This document shows positions 24,233 through 35,700 of a stretch of DNA of 64,000 bases, in pieces. Made by a program: the position numbers and the translations under genes. Origin of the DNA: Ctena decussata (taxonomy: Eukaryota; Mollusca; Bivalvia; Lucinida; Lucinidae); assembly GCA_963989385.1 (NCBI GenBank), contig OZ022508.1, positions 31,890,166 to 31,954,165 of the forward strand, written 5' to 3'. Within the stretch, counting starts at the first letter, position 1. Each line of letters begins with the position of its first letter. The notes under the pieces were generated by a model, which was given only the letters and a program-made list of their open reading frames with translations, had not been told where the DNA came from and did no database searches.

Positions 24233-24466
24233 AATCTAACCTCAATAGGGGTTTCATTGCACACAGCCTTTCATTATCACATACCATTCGCCATGATATG
24301 ACTGAAATACTGTTAAAAAGGATGTCAAATCGCAAGTCAAACATCCATCCATCTTAACTATTTCCTCTTGAGGCGTTAATGGGGTTCAATTGCACACAGC
24401 CTTCCATTTCCTCGATATGACTTAAATACTGTTCAAAAGGCAGTCATTTCAGTATTATGTCAGGAG

Positions 24467-24800
24467 CCCCGGTAGCTTAGTGGGTTAATATCTGGCTGCT
24501 TAGCTAGCGGTCTGGGTCTATATTCCGCTTGGTGCAGAAATCTGTTCAACTTCACAGCCTTTCATTATCACCCTCCCATCGTCCTGATATAACTGAAACA
24601 CTGTAAAAAAGGAGGCGAGAGGTGCAGCGATGGTCAAACCAGTGGTTTATTCTCTAGGCTTCCTATACACGGGTCGCAGATTTGATTCCCTACTTCTCCG
24701 GTCCTTCGGATGAGAACCTGTCTCCGTATGACCAATGTTTTGTCAGGACGTTCCATGACAGTTCCCTCACTCACTGAGTCACTCACAATCAGTCGAGAAA
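24467..24800 (+). mobile_element. Two SINEs in tandem (families 1 and 2)
   Basis: A family 1 head (gagccccggtagcttagtgg, ggtctgggtctatattcc) and body end at about 24605. It is followed at once by a family 2 unit (gaggtgcagcgatggtc, then ctccggtccttcggatgaga) that ends in a tcactcactgagtcactcac tail. Partial family 1 bodies precede it at 24240..24450. Confidence 0.7.
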
Positions 24801-25039
24801 TTTAGTAAAAACAATTCTAACCATTAGGACAGTGGAGACCCCGAAGGAGAGTCTGATCTTGTCTACACTGTCAGCCTTTTCATTTGCATCTTTTTGGACG
24901 CATTACTGTAAACCCAAACTGTTCACTTTTTAAAAAAACTTTTACGGTATTAAAAATTGCGCAATATATTTGTCCTCGGGGCCTGATATGGTGAATGAGA
25001 CCAAATCACTGATCTGAGTTTTGCCAGGACATAAAGCAT

Positions 25040-25680
25040 AATGCGCTAAAAAAGGCTTATACCAACAACCTGCTGATTTTTAATAACGGAATGGTCTGTC
25101 TTTAAATTTGGACTACTCCATTCATTACTAAGGGAAATTGATATTTCGTTTACCTCTATTCTGACCATAATGGAATCGTCTGATTTTGAATCGGCAAATT
25201 CTTTATCAGAGGGGTGCAATATAGGTACCAACTACAACATGCCCCCAGATTTTCTACAATGGAATATTCTGCTATTGAATCTGGACTAGTCTGTCAGCAT
25301 AGAGGATACGATATACACCTGTTTTGCATCTACTTGTCCAAATGATCACAATGGAATCGTCCACTTTAATTATGGTATTGTCCATTAATCATCAGAGGGG
25401 TGCAACAGAGATACTACCTATATGCATGCCTAACTTTGCCCTTCAGATTTTCTGTGATGGACTCTTCCGCTTGTGAATTCGGTCTAGTCCATTCAAAATT
25501 AGAGGGATACAGATAGCTGGCCGCTTTTACAAGGGAGCTGAGCGATGCTCAAGTGAGAAACTTTACGAAGTCATGTAAAGATCACAACTCCGATCGCTCT
25601 CTCGGTATCGGCTTTTGTCATGATCGACAACAGTGAGTGACGCTCACACAAACCCGCTTCAAAGACTAATCCGCCTTTTT
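25040..25680. other. Diverged tandem repeat without recognised gene
   Basis: Motifs such as caatggaatcgtc, tcagaggggtgcaa and ggactagtc recur at about 170-190 bp spacing. Frames here are not protein-like. Confidence 0.4.
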
Positions 25681-25834
25681 TTATTGATACATTTTTAGGT
25701 AAATGTATTTTCATTTTGTAATCGACATCAACAGAAACGGTATACATTGATGTAATTTAAGGTGAGTAAAAGAAAGAAAAAAAAACACTCTCCTCTTCGA
25801 ATTGGAGAGGGGACGGACGGATAGACATGGTGCC

Positions 25835-26167
25835 CACAGGGTATAATCGATTCCGCTAATTTTCGCTTCCTGCAGAGACTGTACATCAAATTTGGCTTCC
25901 GCCGAGACTGTCCGCGATCTCTTGCTTCCTGCCGAGACTTCTGTACATGATAAATGGCTTCCTGCAGAGACTGTCCGCGTGATTCTGCTTCCTGCCGAGG
26001 CTCTCGGCAGGAAGCAGAGTCACGCGGACAGTCTCGGCAGGAAGCCAATTTTCGAGGACAGTATTCCCTGCAGGAAGCAAGAGTTCGCGACAGTCTCGGC
26101 GGAAGCCAAATATGATGGACAGTCTCTGCAGGAAGCGAAAATTAGCGGAATCGATTATACCCTGTGG
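25835..26167. mobile_element. Foldback element G, copy 1
   Basis: Inverted ends cacagggtataatcgattcc and cgattataccctgtgg enclose many alternating copies of cttcctgccgagactgtccg in both orientations. Second copy at 41587..41863. The overlapping frames on both strands come from the repeat and are not genes. Confidence 0.9.
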
Positions 26168-26969
26168 TGCCAGGAGTGTGCAACCATGGTTAAGTTCCGT
26201 TGAGTCTTCTAGGGAACATCGTTATGAGAATGTTAAACTGGCAGTCCAGGTTGGATTTCGTCTGCAGACGGAAATCTTCTCAACCGTAAAGGTAAACCAT
26301 TAACACAGCCTTTCTTTTTCACCCTTTAATCGTCCTAGTACATGTATGACAGAAATACTGTTGAAAAGGACGTAAAGTCGCAAGTCATCCATCGATCTTA
26401 TTGGAAAAGATACCATCTGACGAAAACATATGGTCCGCGCTAAAAGGACTACCTTCAAACGTACGTGTAGAGCCGGATCAGCCTTTTCATTGGTAGAGTG
26501 CGCAGGGTCATTGGTCAAAGTGCAAAGTTTAACTGCGTCGTCAAGGTGATTTACAATGACGAAACTACAGTGAGAAGTTTGCAGCGATACCGCATGATAA
26601 AATTTTTCATGCTGATAGAGCAATGGGGCCTTTAAGGGATCAAAGCATGAGGTTTATTCTGTGCAATTCTTATGAAAATCGTATGCAGCTATTCCAAGGC
26701 CGAAGTAGCCTCTATGATATACCTGTGGAGATCGCCAATAAAATGTAGAGACTTGCATATAGGAACCTATCCACTGGACACTTAACGTTGAATCAACATT
26801 GAATTTCAATGTTCTATGCCTGTTGGATACATCAATTCACAGCTTCATCAGAAGAATGTGGAAGATGTAAAATTAAGGTATATAATTTCAGAATGCAACT
26901 TCCATAATAATTTAAACTGTACAGAAACGATAGGAATATGTCATTTAGCAGAAAACCGCAATATTTAAT

Positions 26970-27505
26970 TACAGTCTCCATAGTCCTTCCAGTGGTAAAA
27001 ATCGTCAAAATACAAATCATTACGAAACCTGTAAAGCTTCAGAATTAATGAAAATATGTCGGTTGACGTGCTTTTTTGTAGCATATAACTGGCAAATAAG
27101 AAGGAACAAGGTATTTTGAAAAATGATAAGTCTCTTCTTTTCGCCTCTGGTTCCCCGTTAAACAATGAAATAATGCAACCGCGGCACAACCATTTCCAAT
27201 TGGATCCTTGCTTGATATTTTTGTACATCGTATTCTTATTAACTGTTAAACGCCTGTACCTTGTATTTTATATCATGTACCTTGTGTTTTTACCATGAAA
27301 TAAAGCTTGTAAAATCGAAAGTATTTCATTTCAGTTGGCAACTAAAATTACCTAGTTATTTTTTCAAATCTATTTTATGGTAAACTCAAGGTCGTTTTGA
27401 TTTTTCAAAGCCGGCCAATTACGATAATAATCAATGGCGAAACTGTAGTGAGAAGTTTGCGGCGACAACTCATGATAAAATATTTCATGCTTATAGAGCA
27501 ATGGG
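26970..27505. mobile_element. Element O, single arm
   Basis: Begins cagtctccatagtccttcca and ends agagcaatggggcc, with the shared interior ggcaactaaaattacc and tcatgataaaatatttcatg. Diverged from the 20116 copy. Confidence 0.7.
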
Positions 27506-27618
27506 GCCTAGAAAGAACTTGATACAGTAGGTAAAAGTCGGTCGATCGATTCTAAATAGATAGATCATAAACTTCAAAATTATGTGTGAGTGGATGGGGA
27601 GTCATGGAGGGGAAATCG

Positions 27619-28479
27619 GTCTCCATAGTCCTTTCAGCAGTAAAAACGTCTAAACTCACATCATAGTAAAAAGCGGTTCAACCTTCACGTTTGGTAATAA
27701 AATGTGGGTTGGTGTGCATATATTGAGTCACATAACTGGGAAAAAGTAGAGAAAACAAGTTTTTAGAAAATAAGAAGTTGCTTCACAAAATACAATTTCC
27801 TGTTCTGGTTTCCCGTCAACCAATGCTACATAAACATAGGCGGGACTGTGGAATAGGACTCCACGCCTGTACATTGTATTTTTACCATTTTATAAAATCG
27901 AAGGTAGATTATTTTAGTTGCAAACTAAAATGACCCAAATAAGTTTTCAAATCCTTTTCATGAGAAACTCAAGGATGTTTTATTTTTTAAAGGCCCTATT
28001 GCTCTATCAGCGTGAAAATTTTATCATGAGGTATCGCTGCAAACTTCTCAGTATAGTTCCTTCAGTGTATATGACCGTGATTAGCCAGCTTTAAACAAGT
28101 AAAACATCCTTGACTTTCACATAAAAAGGGTTTAAAAACTTATTTGGGTCATTTTAGTTGGCAACTAAAATGACCCACTTTCGATTTCATTAGGTTGAAT
28201 AAAATGGTAAAAATACAATGTACAGGCGTGGAGCCCCAATCACTATCCCGCCTATGTTTTGTATAGCATTGCTAGACGGGAAACCAGAACCGTGAGGAAA
28301 ATTTAACTTGTAGAGCGATCTGTTATTTTTCAAAAAACGTGTTTTCTCTACTTTTTGTTAGTTATATGACTCAATATATGCACATCAACCCACATTTTAT
28401 TACCAAACGTGAAGGCTGAACCGCCCTTTACAATGATTTGAGTTAAGACGTTTTTACCACTGATAGGACTATGGAGACT
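27619..28479. mobile_element. Large inverted repeat, two O elements head to head
   Basis: Left arm 27619..27990 and right arm about 28090..28479 are inverted copies (gtctccatagtcctttcagc against ctgataggactatggagac) around a 100-bp centre with tctatcagcgtgaaaatttt. Transcribed, it would form a hairpin with arms of about 380 bp. Confidence 0.88.
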
Positions 28480-29099
28480 CTAAAGACAATGCCCAGACAA
28501 TGTTGTTCTGTAAATATCGCGGAAATTATTTTTAATCTAGGTGCCATACTGGCCCGGGAATATGGATTATCCATACTTTATGTAGTAGCAATGTCTCCAT
28601 TTCTACTAAAAATTAATAATTTTGTGATGAAAACAAGTGTATTAACATTCAAAATCTTGTCAGCAAGAGCATTTACATTGGTCAACGAAAATCTGTCAAT
28701 AAATTCAAATCAATGGCAAAAAAGAAGCGTCTACAAGCTTTCAAAAATGACGTTAACGTAAATTTCAATAACGTCATAAGAACTGCGCTTTGCTTTGAAA
28801 GGAATAAATCGATAACAGTTGCCACCCTTCTAACTTTTGTATGGATATTGTAGGCAACGATGGACAAGCAAATGACAAATATTAATTTTGTATTTACAAG
28901 GACATTTGACTGGAATGCCTAACAATGAAAATATTTTACATATAAGATTAACCCAGTGGTATGACTGGGACCTATTAAAATTCGTTGTAATTCAATAAGG
29001 AATAGTGAGTGTCTTTGTATAGTGTTTGGTATCATTGTAAAGCCAAAATGCAGTGCTTTCAGTACATGCACAGCAGTTGTACCTAGCATGCTCCTAAAC

Positions 29100-29215
29100 A
29101 AATTTATGAGGCCATTTGCAAAAGTTTTCGAACGCCTCTCGTATATGTTGTGATATCTCATTAGAATTGCCTCGCCGTCGCCTCAGTAAGGCGACTCTAA
29201 TGAGGTATCACATCA
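29100..29215. repeat. Small palindrome 'gatatctcattagaattgcc'
   Basis: ttgtgatatctcattagaat is mirrored by ctctaatgaggtatcacatc. It resembles the mid-part of family B elements (gaaccgtctc..). No gene in the surrounding 28490..29680 stretch. Confidence 0.5.
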
Positions 29216-29292
29216 TATATTTCAAGGCAAACAAGACATTATCAAAGTTTCTCATCGAATTGATCCCTAATAATGTCATATATTTTGAAGAC

Positions 29293-29316
29293 TCCCCTCC
29301 CCCCCCCCCCCCCCCC
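29293..29316. repeat. Poly-C run
   Basis: About 24 bases, nearly all C, next to ctcgctcacacacatac. Confidence 0.9.
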
Positions 29317-29682
29317 TCGCTCACACACATACATCTCGGAACTTCCAAGCCCCACCAGTTATCCAGAGCCCCACCAGTACGTGTAGGTCTGGATCCGGGC
29401 CTGTTCAGAGTTGATGCCACTTGCGAGTTTTGTCATGACATGGCTGATGTATAATCATAGAAATCGCAATCTTTCGTTGAATATATTCGAATCTAAACAT
29501 AACCAATCCTCACCGGTGATGACACGGTCCATTCCAGTCCGTTTTGAGAACACTCGTTTATACTATCCATGCCACTTCACTGATCTACTGGCATGGAGTG
29601 TATAAATTATCATAACTGATATTGAACACATCTTGTCTCATTCGAATATAGGCCGAAAGGATGATTTTTAGTATACAGTTCT

Positions 29683-29795
29683 TCAAATTATATAGTCGAA
29701 CTTGAACATAGATCCATTCAATCCGTCTTCAATCATTTTGTCAGCTAGTTCACTTTGTGCTACTGTGAAATGATTTTTCCAGTCCCCCACGATCC
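29683..29795 (-). CDS. SULT-B coding exon 6 with stop
   Basis: Encodes IVGDWKNHFTVAQSELAD to the C terminus FKFDYII, stop at 29683-29685. It completes the conserved C-terminal PAPS motif. Acceptor TTTACAG|GGATC. The length of 113 nt is identical to SULT-A exon 6. Confidence 0.94.
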
Positions 29796-32700
29796 CTGTA
29801 AATATATCAAACTTGCCTTAAATAATAAGGTGGACGGGTAACACTTTCAGGGGAAGCAGCTTTACCATTTCATGTTTGCCTCAATTCTCAACGGGGATCG
29901 GAGGGAAGAATTTGCGTCTCTAAGAGCAAATTCTTTCCTTTCAGAGTAGATACTTTTCGCAAGGGCTTCGTCGCCTAGGGGAGCAAACATAAAAGTCATA
30001 AAAGTTGTTCCCTGTCGTATAATTCGCAGAAAAACAAGAGGTATATCCTTACACCTGAACATCCCTTAAACATAATTATGCTACATTCTTCACACAGGGA
30101 GAAGTTTTCAGTACTTCATTATGCCTTGGCTTATAACTCAACTTACAGACTTCTTATATTTTTTTCTTAAGAATATACTCAGGAGCGGCTGTAACGTAGG
30201 GGAGAGTCGGGTAACTTCGGACAGCGGGTAAATTCGGACAGTGACATTGTTTCCTTAGTGTAAGTTGTTTGGAACTAAAACAAAAAATATCAAGCCAAAC
30301 AGTGAAAACCCTGATGAGACGGCTCATTATGAGCTGTCTCAACTGGATTTTCACTGTTTGCAATGGTATGTCCGAATATACCCCCATGTCCGAAGTTACC
30401 CACTCTACCCTAGTGGATAACACTCCGGGTCGCAAGCTCGATCCACCACTTCTCCGGTCTTTCGGATGAGAGTTTAAACCGAGGTCCCGTCTCCATATAT
30501 GACCTCGTTGTTGGTGGGACGTTAAACCCGAGTTCACTTCCTCACTTACTTAAGAATATAATCAACCAATTTAACAACGTAATACCTTATTTATCCACCA
30601 TTTTACAGGTTGCGTTTTAATGAGGTTGCGTATATGTGGTGAGAACTTCTAAGATCCGTTAGTAGGCTTGTGGATGGGTACTCTATCAGGGAAGCAATTC
30701 AATCATTTTCATTTTTGCCGCGCTTCTCAATTGAAACCAACTCTTAACGACAAGAAATTGCCCCTATGACCAAATTCTTTCCTTTTGATATTGGAAGGGT
30801 TTCTCATCCAGGGATGCAAACATAAATTAACAAGAGTTATCCCCCTTTCTAAAACTGACGAAAAAACATGGAGCTTAAGCCCCTATGACTAAATTCTTTC
30901 TTTTTGATTTTGGAAGGGTTTCTCATTCAGGGAGGCAAACAGAACTTAACAAAAGTTATCCCCGTTTCTAAAAAATGACGGAAAAACAAGGAGCTTAAGT
31001 GCTGACATATCAATTGAGACGAAAGTGTAAATCTACCTTTTCTTTGGAATAGAAGACTTCCATCTGTGTTTAATTTCTTTGCAAATTCAAGAGCTTTAGG
31101 GTTTTTCTTGTGGGCGTCTATAACAGATTGTATTGTTCCTTTCTTCGCAATGGCTGCTATCATATCGTCAGCTATCGTGATACCCATAAAATCAGCAATT
31201 CTACGTAGCTGCTTTTCATAATTCTGTAAAGACAAAAAAGTAGCAAAACAAAAACACGTAAATAAAACTAACCGATAATGATGAATATGATATTTCTGAT
31301 AATTTTTGATGATATAGGTTGAGTGTCCCATGAAAAGGGCATTCGCAAACAGTGCAGACCCAGATCATACGACGCAAAATGCGGTATCTGATCAGGGTCT
31401 ACACTTTTTGCATCCGACAAAGTGCGTTTTTTCTTCTTAAAAGTAAAACTGATTTTAAAAAATCGCATATAGGAGGTGCGTGTTGAAATTTTATTAAAAT
31501 TGACAAAATTTCAATACGCATCGGCGTATTTGGTTTTTGGCAGCTAAGCCCACCTTTACGGAAATTCGTCTGGTAATGCAATAAATACAACGTCGTTTCA
31601 ATGTTGTTAACATATCTGAAAGCGGTAAGACCTATCACAGGATACTGACACGATTCAAAGACACTTAACTCATATGGTAATCTGTTTTAATATAAGGCCA
31701 AAGAAGCCATTACTACGGAACCCCAGAAGGGACATTTCTCTTCGATATTTATCAGAAAAGAAATTGAAACAAGAAAATTAGAATGGAAATCAAAACAACA
31801 AATATCTTGCTTAAACGACTTACTATGTGGTTTAAACGACATATTACGTCGTTTAAACGATATAAAATAGATTTTAGATTAAAACAAGAAAACCAGAATG
31901 GAAATAAAATCAAGACAAAACAGAAAAGAAATTGAATCAATAAAGATGTCGTTTAAGCGACTGAATATTACCGCCTTTCCTGTTCAGATATTTATCAAAA
32001 TAGAAAAGGAAACAAGAAAATTAGATTGGAAATCAAAACAACAAATATCTCATTTAAACGACATAATATATCGCTTAAACGACAAACGACATAATATATC
32101 GTTTAAACGACAAATATGTCGTTTAAAGGATATAATAAGTCGATTAAACGATATATATAATTTCTAATTTTCTTGTTTCAATTTCTATTCTGAAACATGT
32201 CATTTAAACGATATAATAAGTCGTTTAAATGAGATATTTGTTGTTCTGATTTCTGTTCTACTTCTTTGATTTCAATTTCTGATCTGAAATATGTCGTTTA
32301 AACGATGTACTAAGTCGTTTAAACGAGATATTTGTTCTATAGATTTCCGTTCTAATTTCTTGTTTCAATTTCTATTCTGATAAATATCGAAAAGGAAATG
32401 TCCTTTCCGGGTTTCCGTACATTACAGTGCCACTGAATTTTTGTAGTTTGATCCACTTTCTTTCTTATGATTGTTTTCATGATTTTCTATTTGCAATCAC
32501 TGCAGCTGGCGTTGTGTCGTTTGACAGCCGTAAGACATCTCCCCATACATCAACCATAGTGATATTTATATTTTACATTCGGTCCTTTGAGATCAGTGGA
32601 TTATTCTAAGAAATTGGAATGAATAATTGATTTAGACTTATATTCGAGACATTTTTTGTGTGGACCCTTTTTGGTATACAATAGTTTTTTAAATGACGGC

Positions 32701-35700
32701 GTCTTTCATTTTAAATTCAGAAAAAGATACTAATAATAATAAAATTTCGTTACCATTATAAGGTCACTGATGAGGCTTTATTAGCCGAAACTACGTATTC
32801 TGTCTTTCTTTCTAATGATTTTTTATTGTCTTAAAGGACGTCTTTATTGTTTATAGCCTATTTGTATTATTTCTATAGATGCAACGTCAATGAGGAGTCT
32901 CGGTTAAGCGCTGGCCTGCTATTATAGCGGTCGAGACCCGCTAGAGGCGGAGATCTTTCTAACTTTACAACGGGGGTCTACTGCACACAGACCTCCATTA
33001 ACCCTATCGTCGTTCTGATATGACTGAAATACTGTTAGAAAAGGACGTTAAACGGAAGTCATCCATCCATCTATGCAACGGTATCATCGTCCTGTGGGCC
33101 TACCTTATGCATCTCTTCGTAGTAACAGACAAGAACTTGGTCCTTATGAGATTGTATGAACTCTTGCCATTTGCTGTAGTACTCGAAGAAAGAACATGGT
33201 GGAACTGTAAAAGAATAGGTAAAATCAAATCTGTTACAGATGGGTCAAAGGTTCTTTATAACCAGAGAATTAAATTATATGAGAATAAATTGTAGGTTGG
33301 AGCATATCACAGTTTTTATTGTATGAATTTCTCGCTTATCATTCGAGAGGACCATGATATACATGGTATGCCATGCTCCTCTCGAAATATAAGTGAGATG
33401 ACGTCATAGATCTGTTGCCATAGGAACTATGGAGTTACATACTGTTGTGCTCAGTACTTAGTTTAAACACATTTATTTCAACAAATCTCAAGTGTACAAA
33501 GATCTAATATGCAGAATAGATAGGATTAGAACGGAAGCATGCGCTTATTTGGTTCTTCTCGTGCAAATGAATACAATTTTACGAATAATGGCGATCAAAT
33601 TGTATGTTACAGTTGTTGAAATAAGTTAACATATCTATATATTACTAGAATAATTTCAGAACATACTGAACTCAGTACTCAGTACTTAGGCAGAGTGACG
33701 TCTCGATGACGTCAGTTAAACATCTATAGAAATTCTAAGTTGCTATGGCAACGGTTATATATCGTCATTGGTTCTAGAGCATAGCAAACAATGTTTGTCA
33801 TGTTCCGCCAATTTTCAGTGACGTTATAGGAGGGTAGTGTTGTGGATAACGTGCTTGACTACCAATCCAAGACCGATTCCCTGCTTCTCCGGTCTTTCGG
33901 ACTTTAAATGAGACGCTAAAATTCTTTCAACAGAAACTTCAGATTTTCTCAAACAAATAATTATTCTGAAGCCATTTGATTCTGTGTTTATAAGGGAACA
34001 TGTTTCTAAAGAAGCCTGTTGCAGCCCCTGATTAGAACATCCTCGTCTCCACTACTTGTATAAATAAATGAACACATATTTGCTAAACTGCTATATTTGT
34101 CATATAGTGTCAGTGTGTGTATATATGAGCCGCGACATGACAAAACCAGCAATGTGGTTGTGCGCCCAGCGCAGACTCAGATCAGCCTGGGCATCTGCCC
34201 AGTCTGATCAGAGTTTTCGCTGTCCGCATGGAGCTAGCTTAGACCCTAAGCTACCCTTTGAGCACTTAACAAAGAGTCTGGTCAAACAGGGCGGATGCCT
34301 AGGCTGATCTGAGTCTTCGCTGGGCGCACAACCACATTGTTGGTTTTCTCGTGTCGCGGCTCATATGTTGTATGTAACTATTTATGCTCCTCTCTGTTCT
34401 GGAGAAAATAAAGAATTTTTATTTTGTGGCTCCACATCTTGTTACGAATTTGCGTTCGAAGCTATAAAAAACGAGCCAAAGAAGAAAAATTCTTATACTA
34501 CAATTAATCTGAACATGCATTTACAAGGTTTGCATGGCGTGATTTAAGGTAGACGAATACTGAATAGAAATATTGGCGAGGAATTCAAACCATTATACCA
34601 TCTAAATAACCCAAAAGAGCTATAAAACATTTGGATATGAAAAAAATCACCGTTTTGTTTTCCTAAAAAACAACATTTTGTATTTCTACTTTTTACACAT
34701 TTTCCATTAAAGTTCATATCTCTAGGACATGAACGCACTTTCATTTCTGCAAATCATTTAATCCATAATACAGGATATTTGAAACAAACTGGTAACAAAA
34801 AAATGCAGTTATCTTGTTAATACATGTAAGTATATTTTTACTTTTTTTTTTCAAAAAAATGCAAGAAAACTGAATTTTATGAAAAACCTCATGAAAAATA
34901 TATTCCGTCGATGGGGCATGCTTATGCATACTATTTTAGTAAAACATACATTGTATGTCACAGAATAAAACAAACAAACTAAAAAAAAGCATTTCACCGT
35001 TTTGGTTTCCTAGAAAAGCAATGTTTAAGTTCAAATATATCCCCAAAACAGACTGCCCAAACTCTGCAGCTGCTGCAAGCACAGCCGGTCCTTGCCCTAC
35101 TGTTTATTTTCCTGTTATTCCGGTTCTACCATAGAGTAATGCCGACAAAAATGCGCAGATGGGATGGCAACTGTGAAGATCTTGATCATTCTGGTTCCTA
35201 AGGAACAGTCTGATCTCGGTTTCCACTGTTTGTACAGACCTATGTGCCCGAAAACTTAGGAGCTTCATCATGAACAATAACTCCCTTCTGTTTTTTTTAA
35301 AAAAAACACCGGTAAGAACCGAGTCGTTCCGTATACGACTAAAATGAATGGATTTCGGTCTCTCATTTATAAATAATAAATATGAGCCGCGACACGAGAA
35401 AACCAACAATGTGGTTGTGCGCCCAGCACAGACTCAGATCAGCATGAGCATCCGCCAGTCTGATCAGAGTCTTTCCTAAGCACTTAAAAGGTAGCTAAGG
35501 GTCTAAGCTACCTTCATGCGGACAGCGAAGACTCTGATCAGACTGAGTCTGCGCTGGGCGCACAACCACATTGTTCGTTTTGTCGTGTCGCGGCTCAATT
35601 ATATATTATTAGTATTAGTATCATTTAAAACTTTAGACTAAAATACATGTGTGTTGGCTTATACCATATTACGCATTTTTTTTTTTTAAATGACTGACAA

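Noticed and set aside
25728..26203. Overlapping long frames on both strands with LPAETVR and SLCRKP repeats
   Set aside because: They are translations of the alternating modules of foldback element G, and the same frames appear in the 41587 copy.
34068..34307. Frame with TKPAMWLCAQRRLRSAWASA, also seen at 24018 and 7445
   Set aside because: The peptide is encoded by the arm of MITE family A in several copies, so it is repeat-derived.
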